Source: Actinomycetes bacterium (GTDB taxonomy: Bacteria; Actinomycetota; Coriobacteriia; Coriobacteriales; Eggerthellaceae). Taken from it: a DNA stretch of 8,553 nt. Shown in pieces: positions 1 to 5,617 of the stretch. The notes beneath the pieces were generated by a model. That model was given only the letters and a program-made list of their open reading frames with translations, did no database searches and was not told the origin of the DNA. The translations under genes were made by a program, and so were the position numbers. Where the stretch lies: NCBI GenBank assembly GCA_023395755.1, contig JAEWYG010000177.1, positions 1-8,553 on the forward strand, read 5' to 3'. Each line of letters begins with the position of its first letter. Positions within the stretch are counted from its first letter, which is position 1.

Positions 1-2
1 CT

Positions 3-110
3 ATCGCCCAGTGCGACTATACCGTACGCATTCCTATGTCCTGCGGCGTCGACTCCCTCAACGTAGCCGCAGCCAGTGCGGTAGCCTTCTGGGAGTTAGT
101 TACCCCCTAG
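3..110 (+). CDS. SpoU/TrmH-family RNA 2'-O-ribose methyltransferase, C-terminal fragment
   Basis: Only the last 35 codons lie in the window; the gene enters from the left edge in frame 3 and stops at TAG 108-110. The peptide reads through the hallmark third motif of the SpoU (SPOUT) methyltransferases: an 'IPM' followed by 'GVDSLNVAAASAVAFWEL', where the Ser-Leu-Asn triplet and the following small-residue helix form part of the trefoil-knot S-adenosylmethionine site. Family members transfer a methyl group to a ribose 2'-OH of tRNA or 23S rRNA in the cytoplasm. The specific RNA target cannot be told from the tail. The gene converges on the minus-strand DUF2064 gene with only 12 bases between stop codons, and I see no hairpin terminator between them. 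The family call is strong because the motif is compact and diagnostic; the fragment is very short. Confidence 0.85.
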   Translation: MAQCDYTVRIPMSCGVDSLNVAAASAVAFWELVTP

Positions 111-122
111 AGCAAGAAAAGG

Positions 123-983
123 CTAGAGGTCGATCTCTTCCCGTGGGTCATGTAGATCATTGGGAGGCACACGCACTTCGTTCCAACCCATTTGTTGCAG
201 GGCATCAGCCGTACGCCAAGGCGGCACGATATCGTCGAATTGCGCACAATAGTTAAGCGCGTCAACCACGGTTACCGCATGCATGAGATCGGCCATGGTG
301 TCTACGTCAGGAATAGGAGGAAGATAGAGGGCAGGAAGATTACACGAGCGCGCCTTGTCAATATAGGCAGTTAGCACCGTCATACCCTCAGAATTGTAAA
401 ACACGCCAGCATGACTAAAGTCGGTATTACGCGTCCAGCCTATAACCGATACGCCCATTTCCTGATCGGGAGCCAACACGATGCCGCCGCCTTCCACCCC
501 ATCTAAGCGGTGTAGTGCGTCAAACCCGGCAATAATATCGGCCTTCGTTAAAGCCGGCATATCGGCACCCATCGACAGTACCACATCGGCCCCACCATCG
601 AATGCCTGCTGGAACGCATGATTATAGTGCTCGTCAAAGCTGGCCCCTTCGTCAGCAATAAACGTAATAGGACGCGGCCACGCACCCGACTTTGCGAACA
701 AAGCGCGCATAATTTCAACATTCGAAGCGGGCGTAGTAGAGATAACTAACTCATACACTTCACGAACGCCCTGATCTTGTGTGGCGACTTTCGCAGCGCG
801 CGCCTCAAGATCGTCCATCGCCGCACAACATATCTCTGCCACATCGAACAACATGCAATGGTACAGCGCCGCAGCTACCTCTGGTGTAAACACCCCGTCT
901 TTAAGGGTAGACAGGCGCGTCTTCACCAAACCTGGCACTGGTGGCTTACTGAACAGCACCAGCACGTTCTTCCGTTCCCTCAC
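123..983 (-). CDS. DUF2064/TIGR04282-type GT-A-fold transferase
   Basis: Predicted soluble protein of 286 residues. Family features visible: an N-terminal 'VLVLFSKPPVPGLVKTRL' (residues 7-24), the usual '(A/S)K.P.PG.vKTRL' nucleotide-sugar or nucleotide-binding loop; 'SMGADMPAL' at 137-145, matching the 'GsD.P.l' metal-binding block; and 'DVDTMADL' at 226-233, the usual 'DvDT..DL' near the C-terminus. The family is annotated as a glycosyltransferase, in some genomes tied to arsenosugar biosynthesis, but no arsenosugar partner is visible here. The segment normally carrying 'DGGYylIG' reads 'DQEMGVSVIGW' (173-183), so the active site may differ. I chose GTG 981-983 because GGGGAGG lies 7 bases upstream and the conserved fold begins at once. 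The frame stays open to a GTG at 1073, which lacks a comparable site. It lies downstream of the universal stress gene, with a 155-base gap, and could be co-transcribed. Confidence 0.8.
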   Translation of the reverse strand: MRERKNVLVLFSKPPVPGLVKTRLSTLKDGVFTPEVAAALYHCMLFDVAEICCAAMDDLEARAAKVATQDQGVREVYELVISTTPASNVEIMRALFAKSGAWPRPITFIADEGASFDEHYNHAFQQAFDGGADVVLSMGADMPALTKADIIAGFDALHRLDGVEGGGIVLAPDQEMGVSVIGWTRNTDFSHAGVFYNSEGMTVLTAYIDKARSCNLPALYLPPIPDVDTMADLMHAVTVVDALNYCAQFDDIVPPWRTADALQQMGWNEVRVPPNDLHDPREEIDL

Positions 984-990
984 AACCTCT

Positions 991-997
991 CCTCCCC
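991..997 (-). promoter_or_regulatory. Ribosome binding site deciding the GTG start of the DUF2064 gene
   Basis: On the minus strand GGGGAGG (plus-strand CCTCCCC) sits 7 bases before the GTG at 981-983. This is the best Shine-Dalgarno match upstream of the conserved domain and argues for the 286-residue form over a 316-residue form starting at 1073. Confidence 0.7.
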
Positions 998-1071
998 TTT
1001 TCAGCAGAAGACCCAAACCACACCCCGGCACTTCCTGCCATACCAAGCGAGCTCCAGCGTACACACCTACC

Positions 1072-1087
1072 ACCAGCGCTCGCTGGT
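1072..1087. repeat. Short perfect inverted repeat between the stress protein and transferase genes
   Basis: ACCAGCG and CGCTGGT form a perfect 7-base inverted repeat with a 2-base centre. It lies in the 155-base gap between the two minus-strand genes. There is no T-run after it on either strand, so it is not an obvious intrinsic terminator. It could be a protein-binding palindrome, an mRNA processing hairpin or chance. Confidence 0.4.
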
Positions 1088-1138
1088 CTTTTCTATACAG
1101 CGCAATACCCGCGCCGCCTATTACTGCGCCTCGGGTGA

Positions 1139-1570
1139 TTACTTAACAACAAGCACGGGAATCGTAGACCCATTCAGCACCTTCAGGCTAACACTTCCCA
1201 TATATTCCTTGAATCCGCTCAAGCCACGATTGCCCATAACCACCAAATCGTAATCGCCCTGATCGATAAGCTTCAAAATTTCAGTAGCAGGATTTACGCC
1301 CGTCAGGAGCAGCGTATCAGTTCGGCCAGCAAGATCCTCACTCAGACTATCCTTCATAGCGGTAATAATATCCTTGCCATCGGCTATCATCATATCAAGA
1401 ACCTCACGGAAGCTCTCCGTTTGGGCTTCATCCAGCAAGGGAATGGGCACCACATATACCAAGTCGAGTTGCGCCTCGGAATTTGGCTCGGCAAGCGCAG
1501 CGGCCATATCAAGCGCATGTTTAGCACCTTCGGATTCGTCGACGGCCACGAGCATCTTAGTAGCTTTCAT
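1139..1570 (-). CDS. Universal stress protein, single UspA domain
   Basis: A 143-residue protein, the normal size for a one-domain Usp. The first strand 'KMLVAVDESEGAKHAL' (residues 5-20) carries the Asp11 expected at the adenine pocket. The C-terminal signature 'MGNRGLSGF' continues to 'GSVSLKVL' (112-132), followed by the last strand 'IPVLVV'. This is the ATP-binding type of Usp (G-2x-G-9x-G-S/T), although only 8 residues (117-124) separate Gly116 from Gly125, one fewer than the textbook spacing. Such proteins are cytoplasmic dimers that bind ATP and help survival under starvation, oxidative or energy stress; no enzymatic role is implied. The ATG is preceded by AAGGAG about 7-8 bases upstream on the minus strand. 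It is the first gene of a minus-strand pair with the DUF2064 transferase and is divergent from the RclA-like reductase, which fits a stress setting. Confidence 0.93.
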   Translation of the reverse strand: MKATKMLVAVDESEGAKHALDMAAALAEPNSEAQLDLVYVVPIPLLDEAQTESFREVLDMMIADGKDIITAMKDSLSEDLAGRTDTLLLTGVNPATEILKLIDQGDYDLVVMGNRGLSGFKEYMGSVSLKVLNGSTIPVLVVK

Positions 1571-1819
1571 CTTCGTTCTCCTTATCTCCTGAGCGGCTAG
1601 AGAGCGTTTCTGCCCTATTCATTCCTCGTACCCAGTATAAAGGTTTTACCAAAAGATGCGCGAAGCGATCAGCCATCTTTATTTTATGTGACGTGGCGGT
1701 TTGCCAACGGTTCGGTTATAGAGAAGTAGACGAAGTGGCCCAAGGGAAGGCAGCTATCAAAACACGGGTACGATGAGGCTATGCAGATTGCGCGCTATTC
1801 TTCGGAGAAAGGACCCACC
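1571..1819. other. Divergent intergenic region between the stress protein and the RclA-like reductase
   Basis: This 249-base stretch must hold promoters for both divergent genes. On the minus strand a good -10 box TATACT (plus 1634-1639) lies about 65 bases before the Usp ATG, but I see no -35 match at 16-18 bases. On the plus side TTGCCA (1711-1716) and TATAGA (1727-1732) are present but only 10 bases apart, too close for a sigma-70 promoter. A small inverted repeat TGGC-GGTTT-GCCA (1704-1716) overlaps the TTGCCA. No regulator gene of the RclR type is present in the window. No coding sequence is seen here. Confidence 0.5.
1634..1639 (-). promoter_or_regulatory. Possible -10 element for the universal stress protein
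   Basis: TATACT on the minus strand, five of six matches to the sigma-70 -10 consensus, placed so that transcription would begin about 55 bases before the ATG at 1570. There is no recognisable -35 hexamer and no extended -10 TG, so this is a weak call. Confidence 0.25.
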
Positions 1820-3190
1820 ATGGAACAGGTGGATGCAGCCATTATTGGATGCGGAACAGCAGGAAAACCACTGGCAGTGGCCTTGGCCGATGCAGGATTC
1901 ACCGTTGCTGTTATTGAACAATCAAAGAACAGCTATGGCGGTGCATGCCTCAACACGGCGTGCCTACCCTCAAAAATGCTCGTACACGCCGGAGCAGCCG
2001 AAAAAGCAAAAGGTGGAGATTTTCCCACAAGAGCAGATCGTTACCAAACCGTTATCAAAAAAAAGAATGATCAAACCGCACGCATACGCAAACAAATTCG
2101 AAGCCTACTAACAAACCACCCTCGCATCGAGCTCATCGACGGGAAGGCATCGTTTTTAGACACCACTCATTTGATCATACATACTGAACAAGGCGAGCGC
2201 CGCCTCGAAGCAGATCGTACCTTTATCAATACCGGATCGGTACCCCGCATTCCAGGCATTCCCGGAGCCGACGGAGGACGTGTCTACACAAGCGAGTCGT
2301 TACTTAACGTGGAGGTACTACCAGAACGTGCGATTATCATAGGGGCCGGTTATGTAGGAGTGGAGTTTGCCTCCTTATTTGCTGATTTCGGGGTATCGGT
2401 AACCGTACTGCAATCCAGCAGTACGTTTCTACCACACGAGGATGCCGACATCGCAGCAGCAGTACATCAAAATCTTGAGCAACGAGGCGTACGTCTCGTT
2501 CTCAATGCACAAATCGAACGTATCGAGAACGATGTGGTACAGTCACTCGTATTTGCCACCATTAACGGCAAAGAAGAGCGTATCCCCGGAGATTTAGTAT
2601 TACTAGCTACCGGACGACGCCCGGCAACAGACGATCTAAACGCAGAGATTGCTGGCGTGCAAAGAAACGGACGTGGCGGCATCGTTGTTGATAAGCATCT
2701 ACGCACTACGGCATCCAATATCTGGGCCATGGGCGATGCGGTGGGCGATCTTCAATTCACCTATGTATCCTATGATGACTACCGTATTGTAGCCTCCTCA
2801 ATTCTGGGAGACGGTACCCGCACAACAGAAAATCGAGGAGCAGTACCCTCCTGCATTTTTACCAACCCTCCCCTCGCTCGCGTAGGTATGACAGAACAAG
2901 AAGCACGCGATGCCGGATTCGATGTAGTTACTTCAATAATGAGATTTGACAACTCATCAAAGCCCGCTCTCCTTGGTCTACAAGCAGTGATGATGAAAGG
3001 CATCGTAGACCGCACTACCGATCGTATTCTGGGTATCCATCTGTACTGCGACAATGCCCCTGAGATTATCAACCTCGCAAAAGTTGCCCTCGATGAAAGC
3101 TGGACCGCCGCCCACATGCGCAATGCCCTCTTTACCCACCCCACCCTCGCTGAAGAATTGAACAACTTGTTCTCACGAATTTCCTCTTAA
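1820..3190 (+). CDS. rclA: RclA-like FAD-dependent pyridine nucleotide-disulfide oxidoreductase (likely hypothiocyanous acid reductase)
   Basis: A 456-residue class I flavoprotein disulfide reductase. It has the FAD-binding 'IIGCGTAG' (8-15), the redox pair Cys43/Cys48 in 'GGACLNTACLPSK', the NAD(P)H motif 'IIIGAGYVGVEFA' (172-184), 'ATGRRP' (263-268), 'NIWAMGDAVGDLQFTY' (300-315) for the second FAD contact, and the C-terminal His-Glu dyad in 'HPTLAEEL' (440-447). The segments 'FTYVSYDDYRIV', 'RVGMTEQEAR' and 'EELNNLFS' closely match E. coli RclA rather than lipoamide dehydrogenase, and no 2-oxoacid dehydrogenase genes are nearby. RclA-type enzymes use NAD(P)H to reduce hypothiocyanous acid and have also been reported to reduce Cu(II), protecting host-associated bacteria from peroxidase products. 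I chose ATG 1820 because GAAAGGA lies 7 bases upstream and the fold begins at residue 4; an ATG at 1781 would add 13 non-conserved residues. MerA or Lpd activity is the less likely alternative. Confidence 0.88.
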   Translation: MEQVDAAIIGCGTAGKPLAVALADAGFTVAVIEQSKNSYGGACLNTACLPSKMLVHAGAAEKAKGGDFPTRADRYQTVIKKKNDQTARIRKQIRSLLTNHPRIELIDGKASFLDTTHLIIHTEQGERRLEADRTFINTGSVPRIPGIPGADGGRVYTSESLLNVEVLPERAIIIGAGYVGVEFASLFADFGVSVTVLQSSSTFLPHEDADIAAAVHQNLEQRGVRLVLNAQIERIENDVVQSLVFATINGKEERIPGDLVLLATGRRPATDDLNAEIAGVQRNGRGGIVVDKHLRTTASNIWAMGDAVGDLQFTYVSYDDYRIVASSILGDGTRTTENRGAVPSCIFTNPPLARVGMTEQEARDAGFDVVTSIMRFDNSSKPALLGLQAVMMKGIVDRTTDRILGIHLYCDNAPEIINLAKVALDESWTAAHMRNALFTHPTLAEELNNLFSRISS

Positions 3191-3405
3191 AACCGTCAAC
3201 AAGCAGACTTCTCCCAAATCCCACCGCTCCCCTTACTCAGCCATCTTCAAACTAAGTAAGGGGGGCGAGGGCTGTTCAACCTTGAAGAACACTCTCCATG
3301 GAGGGTTTGTATCAAATCGGCAAAACCAGCACCCGCTAGAGTCTTTCAACACGAGTGCTCGTATACCATTCACAGACAGCATTCCGGTCGATCTGAAAGA
3401 ATTTT
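3191..3405 (+). other. Leader/intergenic region before the three-gene reductase operon
   Basis: This 215-base gap holds a run of structures and no convincing gene: the 13-base-pair hairpin at 3225-3267, a small repeat TGTTC...GAACA (3273-3291) enclosing TTCAA-CC-TTGAA, the palindrome CTCCATGGAG (3294-3303), and ACGAG-TG-CTCGT (about 3351-3362). A TATACC box (3363-3368) is a possible -10 but has no clear -35. The density of self-complementary elements could reflect a terminator followed by an operator or a structured 5' leader; the sequence does not decide between them. Confidence 0.45.
3225..3267 (+). terminator. Long GC-rich hairpin after the RclA-like gene, lacking a T-run
   Basis: CGCTCCCCTTACT (3225-3237) pairs with AGTAAGGGGGGCG (3255-3267) over 13 positions with a single T-G wobble; the loop is 17 bases. 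It begins 34 bases after the reductase stop codon, which fits a transcript 3' end. No T-tract follows on either strand, so intrinsic termination is not assured. It may instead be a 3'-protecting structure, an attenuator or part of the leader of the next operon. Confidence 0.5.
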
Positions 3406-4395
3406 ATGGGCATACTCAGACAAAGCGACTTCGCCGACATTCGGTGCGTGGGCATTCCAAGAGCACTCCTGTACCACCGCTACGGTACGTTATGGGAGAC
3501 GTTTTTTTGTGAATTGGGACGAGAAGTAATACTGAGCGGAGAAACGGACCGAGCACTTATGACCGACGGCGAGGCCCTCTCGGTAGATGAATGCTGCCTA
3601 GCTTCTAAAGTGTACCTAGGACACGCCGCTAGCCTTATCGACAAATGCGATGCCCTCTTCGTTCCTAGTATTGAGAATCTCGGACGCCTCAAAGGATTCT
3701 GTACAAAATTTCAAGCTCTCCCCGACCTTGTAGAAAACACGCTGCACGATCATCAGGTACGCATAGTATCGTGCCTGGTAAGCGAAACACATGAGCACAT
3801 CTCGATGAAAGAGGCTTTCCTTACGCTAGCAGGACGCTTCGGGGCAAGCTCTCACGAAGCAAAACATGCCTGGAGGGCAGCTTCCTATGCTCAAGAACGT
3901 GCTGATCGCACGGCAGCCAACGCCCAAGAACGACTGCTAGCATCACTCGAAACGATACAGGGAGGCGAGCGACCCTTAGTTATCTTGTTAGCGGCGCACC
4001 CTTATCTATCGCACGACGCCTATCTGGGTGGCAGCATATCCGATTCACTGAGACGTATGGGGGCAGCGGTAGTCTACGCTGACCAAGTAGATCGGGATCG
4101 CACGCTGAAGGCAAGCTTAGAATTTTCGGAAACACTTCCTTGGATAGTAAACCGCGAACTTATCGGCGCCATCATGCTGTTGCACGAACGCATCGACGGT
4201 ATTGTACTCGTAAGTGCCTTCCCCTGCGGACCCGACTCGATGACCAACGACGCTATTATGCGCTGCATCCAAGGCAAACCCATTTTAAGCCTGACCATCG
4301 ATGCGCAAAGTGGTACAGCCGGGCTAGAAACACGCGTGGAAAGCTTTACTGACATTTTGCGTTACCAAAAAAGGGGAGGTTACGTCCATGCATGA
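3406..4395 (+). CDS. DUF2229 / COG3580-like acyl-CoA dehydratase activase-related protein (reductase subunit 1)
   Basis: A 329-residue protein. 'CVGIPRALLYHRYGTLW' (14-30) is the usual start of the DUF2229 fold, followed by 'DECCLASK' (61-68), 'GFCTKFQALPDL' (98-109) and 'FPCGPDS' (272-278), ending in 'TIDAQSGTAGLETR' (297-310), all recognisable family blocks. Cys63 or Cys64, Cys99 and Cys274 are the likely Fe-S ligands, by analogy with HgdB-type reductases. The family usually has Pro after the second Cys ('CPKF'); here it is Thr. It is known as a domain of large fused activase proteins or as a separate subunit, with no assigned substrate. It is the first gene of a three-gene operon and overlaps the next by 8 bases. 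The ATG has only a weak site (GAAAGAA, 4 bases away); an in-frame TGA four codons upstream rules out a longer form. Confidence 0.87.
   Translation: MGILRQSDFADIRCVGIPRALLYHRYGTLWETFFCELGREVILSGETDRALMTDGEALSVDECCLASKVYLGHAASLIDKCDALFVPSIENLGRLKGFCTKFQALPDLVENTLHDHQVRIVSCLVSETHEHISMKEAFLTLAGRFGASSHEAKHAWRAASYAQERADRTAANAQERLLASLETIQGGERPLVILLAAHPYLSHDAYLGGSISDSLRRMGAAVVYADQVDRDRTLKASLEFSETLPWIVNRELIGAIMLLHERIDGIVLVSAFPCGPDSMTNDAIMRCIQGKPILSLTIDAQSGTAGLETRVESFTDILRYQKRGGYVHA
4373..4379 (+). promoter_or_regulatory. Strong ribosome binding site for the overlapping HgdB-like gene
   Basis: GGGGAGG lies 8 bases before ATG 4388, inside the end of the upstream coding region. It supports a start that overlaps the previous stop by 8 bases (ATGCATGA) and therefore keeps the long basic N-terminus of the downstream protein. 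Confidence 0.7.
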
Positions 4396-5617
4396 CGCCG
4401 ACCGAGACCCTATCAATGATAGGGGAACCACCCCCGATGGCGAAGCACCGCGAGCCCGTATCGTCGCCGGATGGCAACGTCTGCGCCTACCACGCTTGGT
4501 GCCACTGCAGCCGCGCAAGAATAAGCGCGCGCGTAAGCTCGACCGACACGCCCGGACACAGGTCGCTTTTTTGCGCTTCGGCTATTACGACATCGCATTC
4601 AAGTATTTCGTTGAACAGGTACTAAACGCCGTGTATCTACCCTTACCTGAACCAACAAAGCGTACTGTTGAATTAGGTAGCCGCAATTCAAGCGACTCGG
4701 TCTGCGCCCCGTTTAAGCATATTTTAGGCGACTACATCGAAGCTCTTGAACGGGGAGCCGATGTGCTTGTACAGTTTGCAGGCCCCTGTCGCCTTGGGTA
4801 TTACGGTGAACTACAAGAGTCAATACTGCGCGATATGGGTTACGACTTTAAAATGTTAAACTTTGCCACCGTCACCGGCAAGCCACTCACAAAGTATATC
4901 GAGGTATGCAAAAAGCAGGTGAATCCAAACCTCTCTGTACCGCATGGTGTACGCGCTATGCTAGCCATGTTTTCACTGATCGAACATCTTGATGAAGCAA
5001 ACGAGTTCTACCTAGCAAATGCCGGATTCGAAACGGAGCGCGGTTCGTTCGACCGAGTGTTAGCTGCCTATCATGCCGATTTGCGAGCAGCTGTAAGCGA
5101 ACGGGATATCGCCGATGCCCACAAGCGCGGCATGGATGCCTTGTACGCTTTACCCGTGCACAAGCCCGTGGCCCCTTTGCGCGTGGGGGTGGTAGGTGAG
5201 TTTTTTACTGTAATGGACCCTCACTCTAATTTGGGACTAGAACACAAGTTACTAAGCATGGGTTTAGAGGTGCACCGCATGCTCACGCTAACCAGTCACC
5301 AGCTGCGCCACAATGAAAAAAATCTACGTACGAGTGTTTCTGACTACGTGCGCTACAACATGGGACCCACCTCCAGCATGACGGTTGCCGCCACGCTGAA
5401 GTATGCACAAGAAGGTTTCGACGGCGTGATACATGCAAAGTCATCGGGTTGCACGCCCGAGGTAGACTGCATGCCAGTACTACAGCGGGTCAGCAGGGAC
5501 ACGGGCCTACCTATCCTCTATCTCAGTTACGACTCACAGACCAGCGACACTGGGTTAGATACCCGCCTCGAAGCATTCTACGACATGCTCGCAATGAAAA
5601 AGGAGAAGACGAAATGA
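4388..5617 (+). CDS. HgdB-like / COG3581-like 2-hydroxyacyl-CoA dehydratase-related protein (reductase subunit 2)
   Basis: A 409-residue protein. The family core begins near residue 57 ('TQVAFLRFGYYDIAF') and contains 'SVCAPFK' (104-110), 'FAGPCRLGYYGELQ' (130-143), 'VGVVGEFFTVMDPHSNLGLE' (266-285), 'GPTSSMTVAA' (326-335), 'SSGCTPEVDCMP' (352-363) and 'YDSQTSDTGLDTRLEAF' (381-397). Cys106, Cys134 and Cys355 are the expected Fe-S ligands of this group; Cys361 is extra. The fold is that of 2-hydroxyacyl-CoA dehydratase subunits, but the blocks match the COG3581-like group, whose substrate is unknown, rather than a true HgdB. Residues 1-56 are a Pro/Arg/Lys-rich extension ('PRKNKRARKLDRHAR' at 42-56) not part of the family core. 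The gene is coupled on both sides: an 8-base overlap upstream, and ATGA shared with the ATPase gene downstream. Confidence 0.87.
   Translation: MHDADRDPINDRGTTPDGEAPRARIVAGWQRLRLPRLVPLQPRKNKRARKLDRHARTQVAFLRFGYYDIAFKYFVEQVLNAVYLPLPEPTKRTVELGSRNSSDSVCAPFKHILGDYIEALERGADVLVQFAGPCRLGYYGELQESILRDMGYDFKMLNFATVTGKPLTKYIEVCKKQVNPNLSVPHGVRAMLAMFSLIEHLDEANEFYLANAGFETERGSFDRVLAAYHADLRAAVSERDIADAHKRGMDALYALPVHKPVAPLRVGVVGEFFTVMDPHSNLGLEHKLLSMGLEVHRMLTLTSHQLRHNEKNLRTSVSDYVRYNMGPTSSMTVAATLKYAQEGFDGVIHAKSSGCTPEVDCMPVLQRVSRDTGLPILYLSYDSQTSDTGLDTRLEAFYDMLAMKKEKTK
5601..5605 (+). promoter_or_regulatory. Ribosome binding site setting the ATPase start
   Basis: AGGAG, 8 bases before ATG 5614, within the last codons of the HgdB-like gene. 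With the ATGA overlap it makes 5614 the start of the activator gene and excludes the longer in-frame reading from TTG 5449, which lies over the conserved end of the upstream gene. Confidence 0.75.

Noticed and set aside
11..256. Plus-strand open frame at the left edge
   Set aside because: It runs out of frame over the SpoU tail and then antisense to the DUF2064 gene; no family features. The real coding frame at 3-110 is a different one.
777..1253. Plus-strand open frames antisense to the transferase and Usp genes
   Set aside because: They are antisense shadows of well-supported minus-strand genes, with no recognisable domain.
1781..1819. Earlier ATG for the RclA-like protein
   Set aside because: It adds 13 residues with no similarity to the family and has a poor ribosome binding site; ATG 1820 has GAAAGGA at good spacing.
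3282..3512. Plus-strand open frame in the leader of the three-gene operon
   Set aside because: It starts at TTG without a ribosome binding site, runs 100 bases into the DUF2229 gene in another frame, and shows no domain.
5449..5613. N-terminal extension of the ATPase frame over the end of the HgdB-like gene
   Set aside because: TTG start without a ribosome binding site, over the most conserved part of the upstream gene; ATG 5614 with AGGAG and an ATGA overlap is clearly better.
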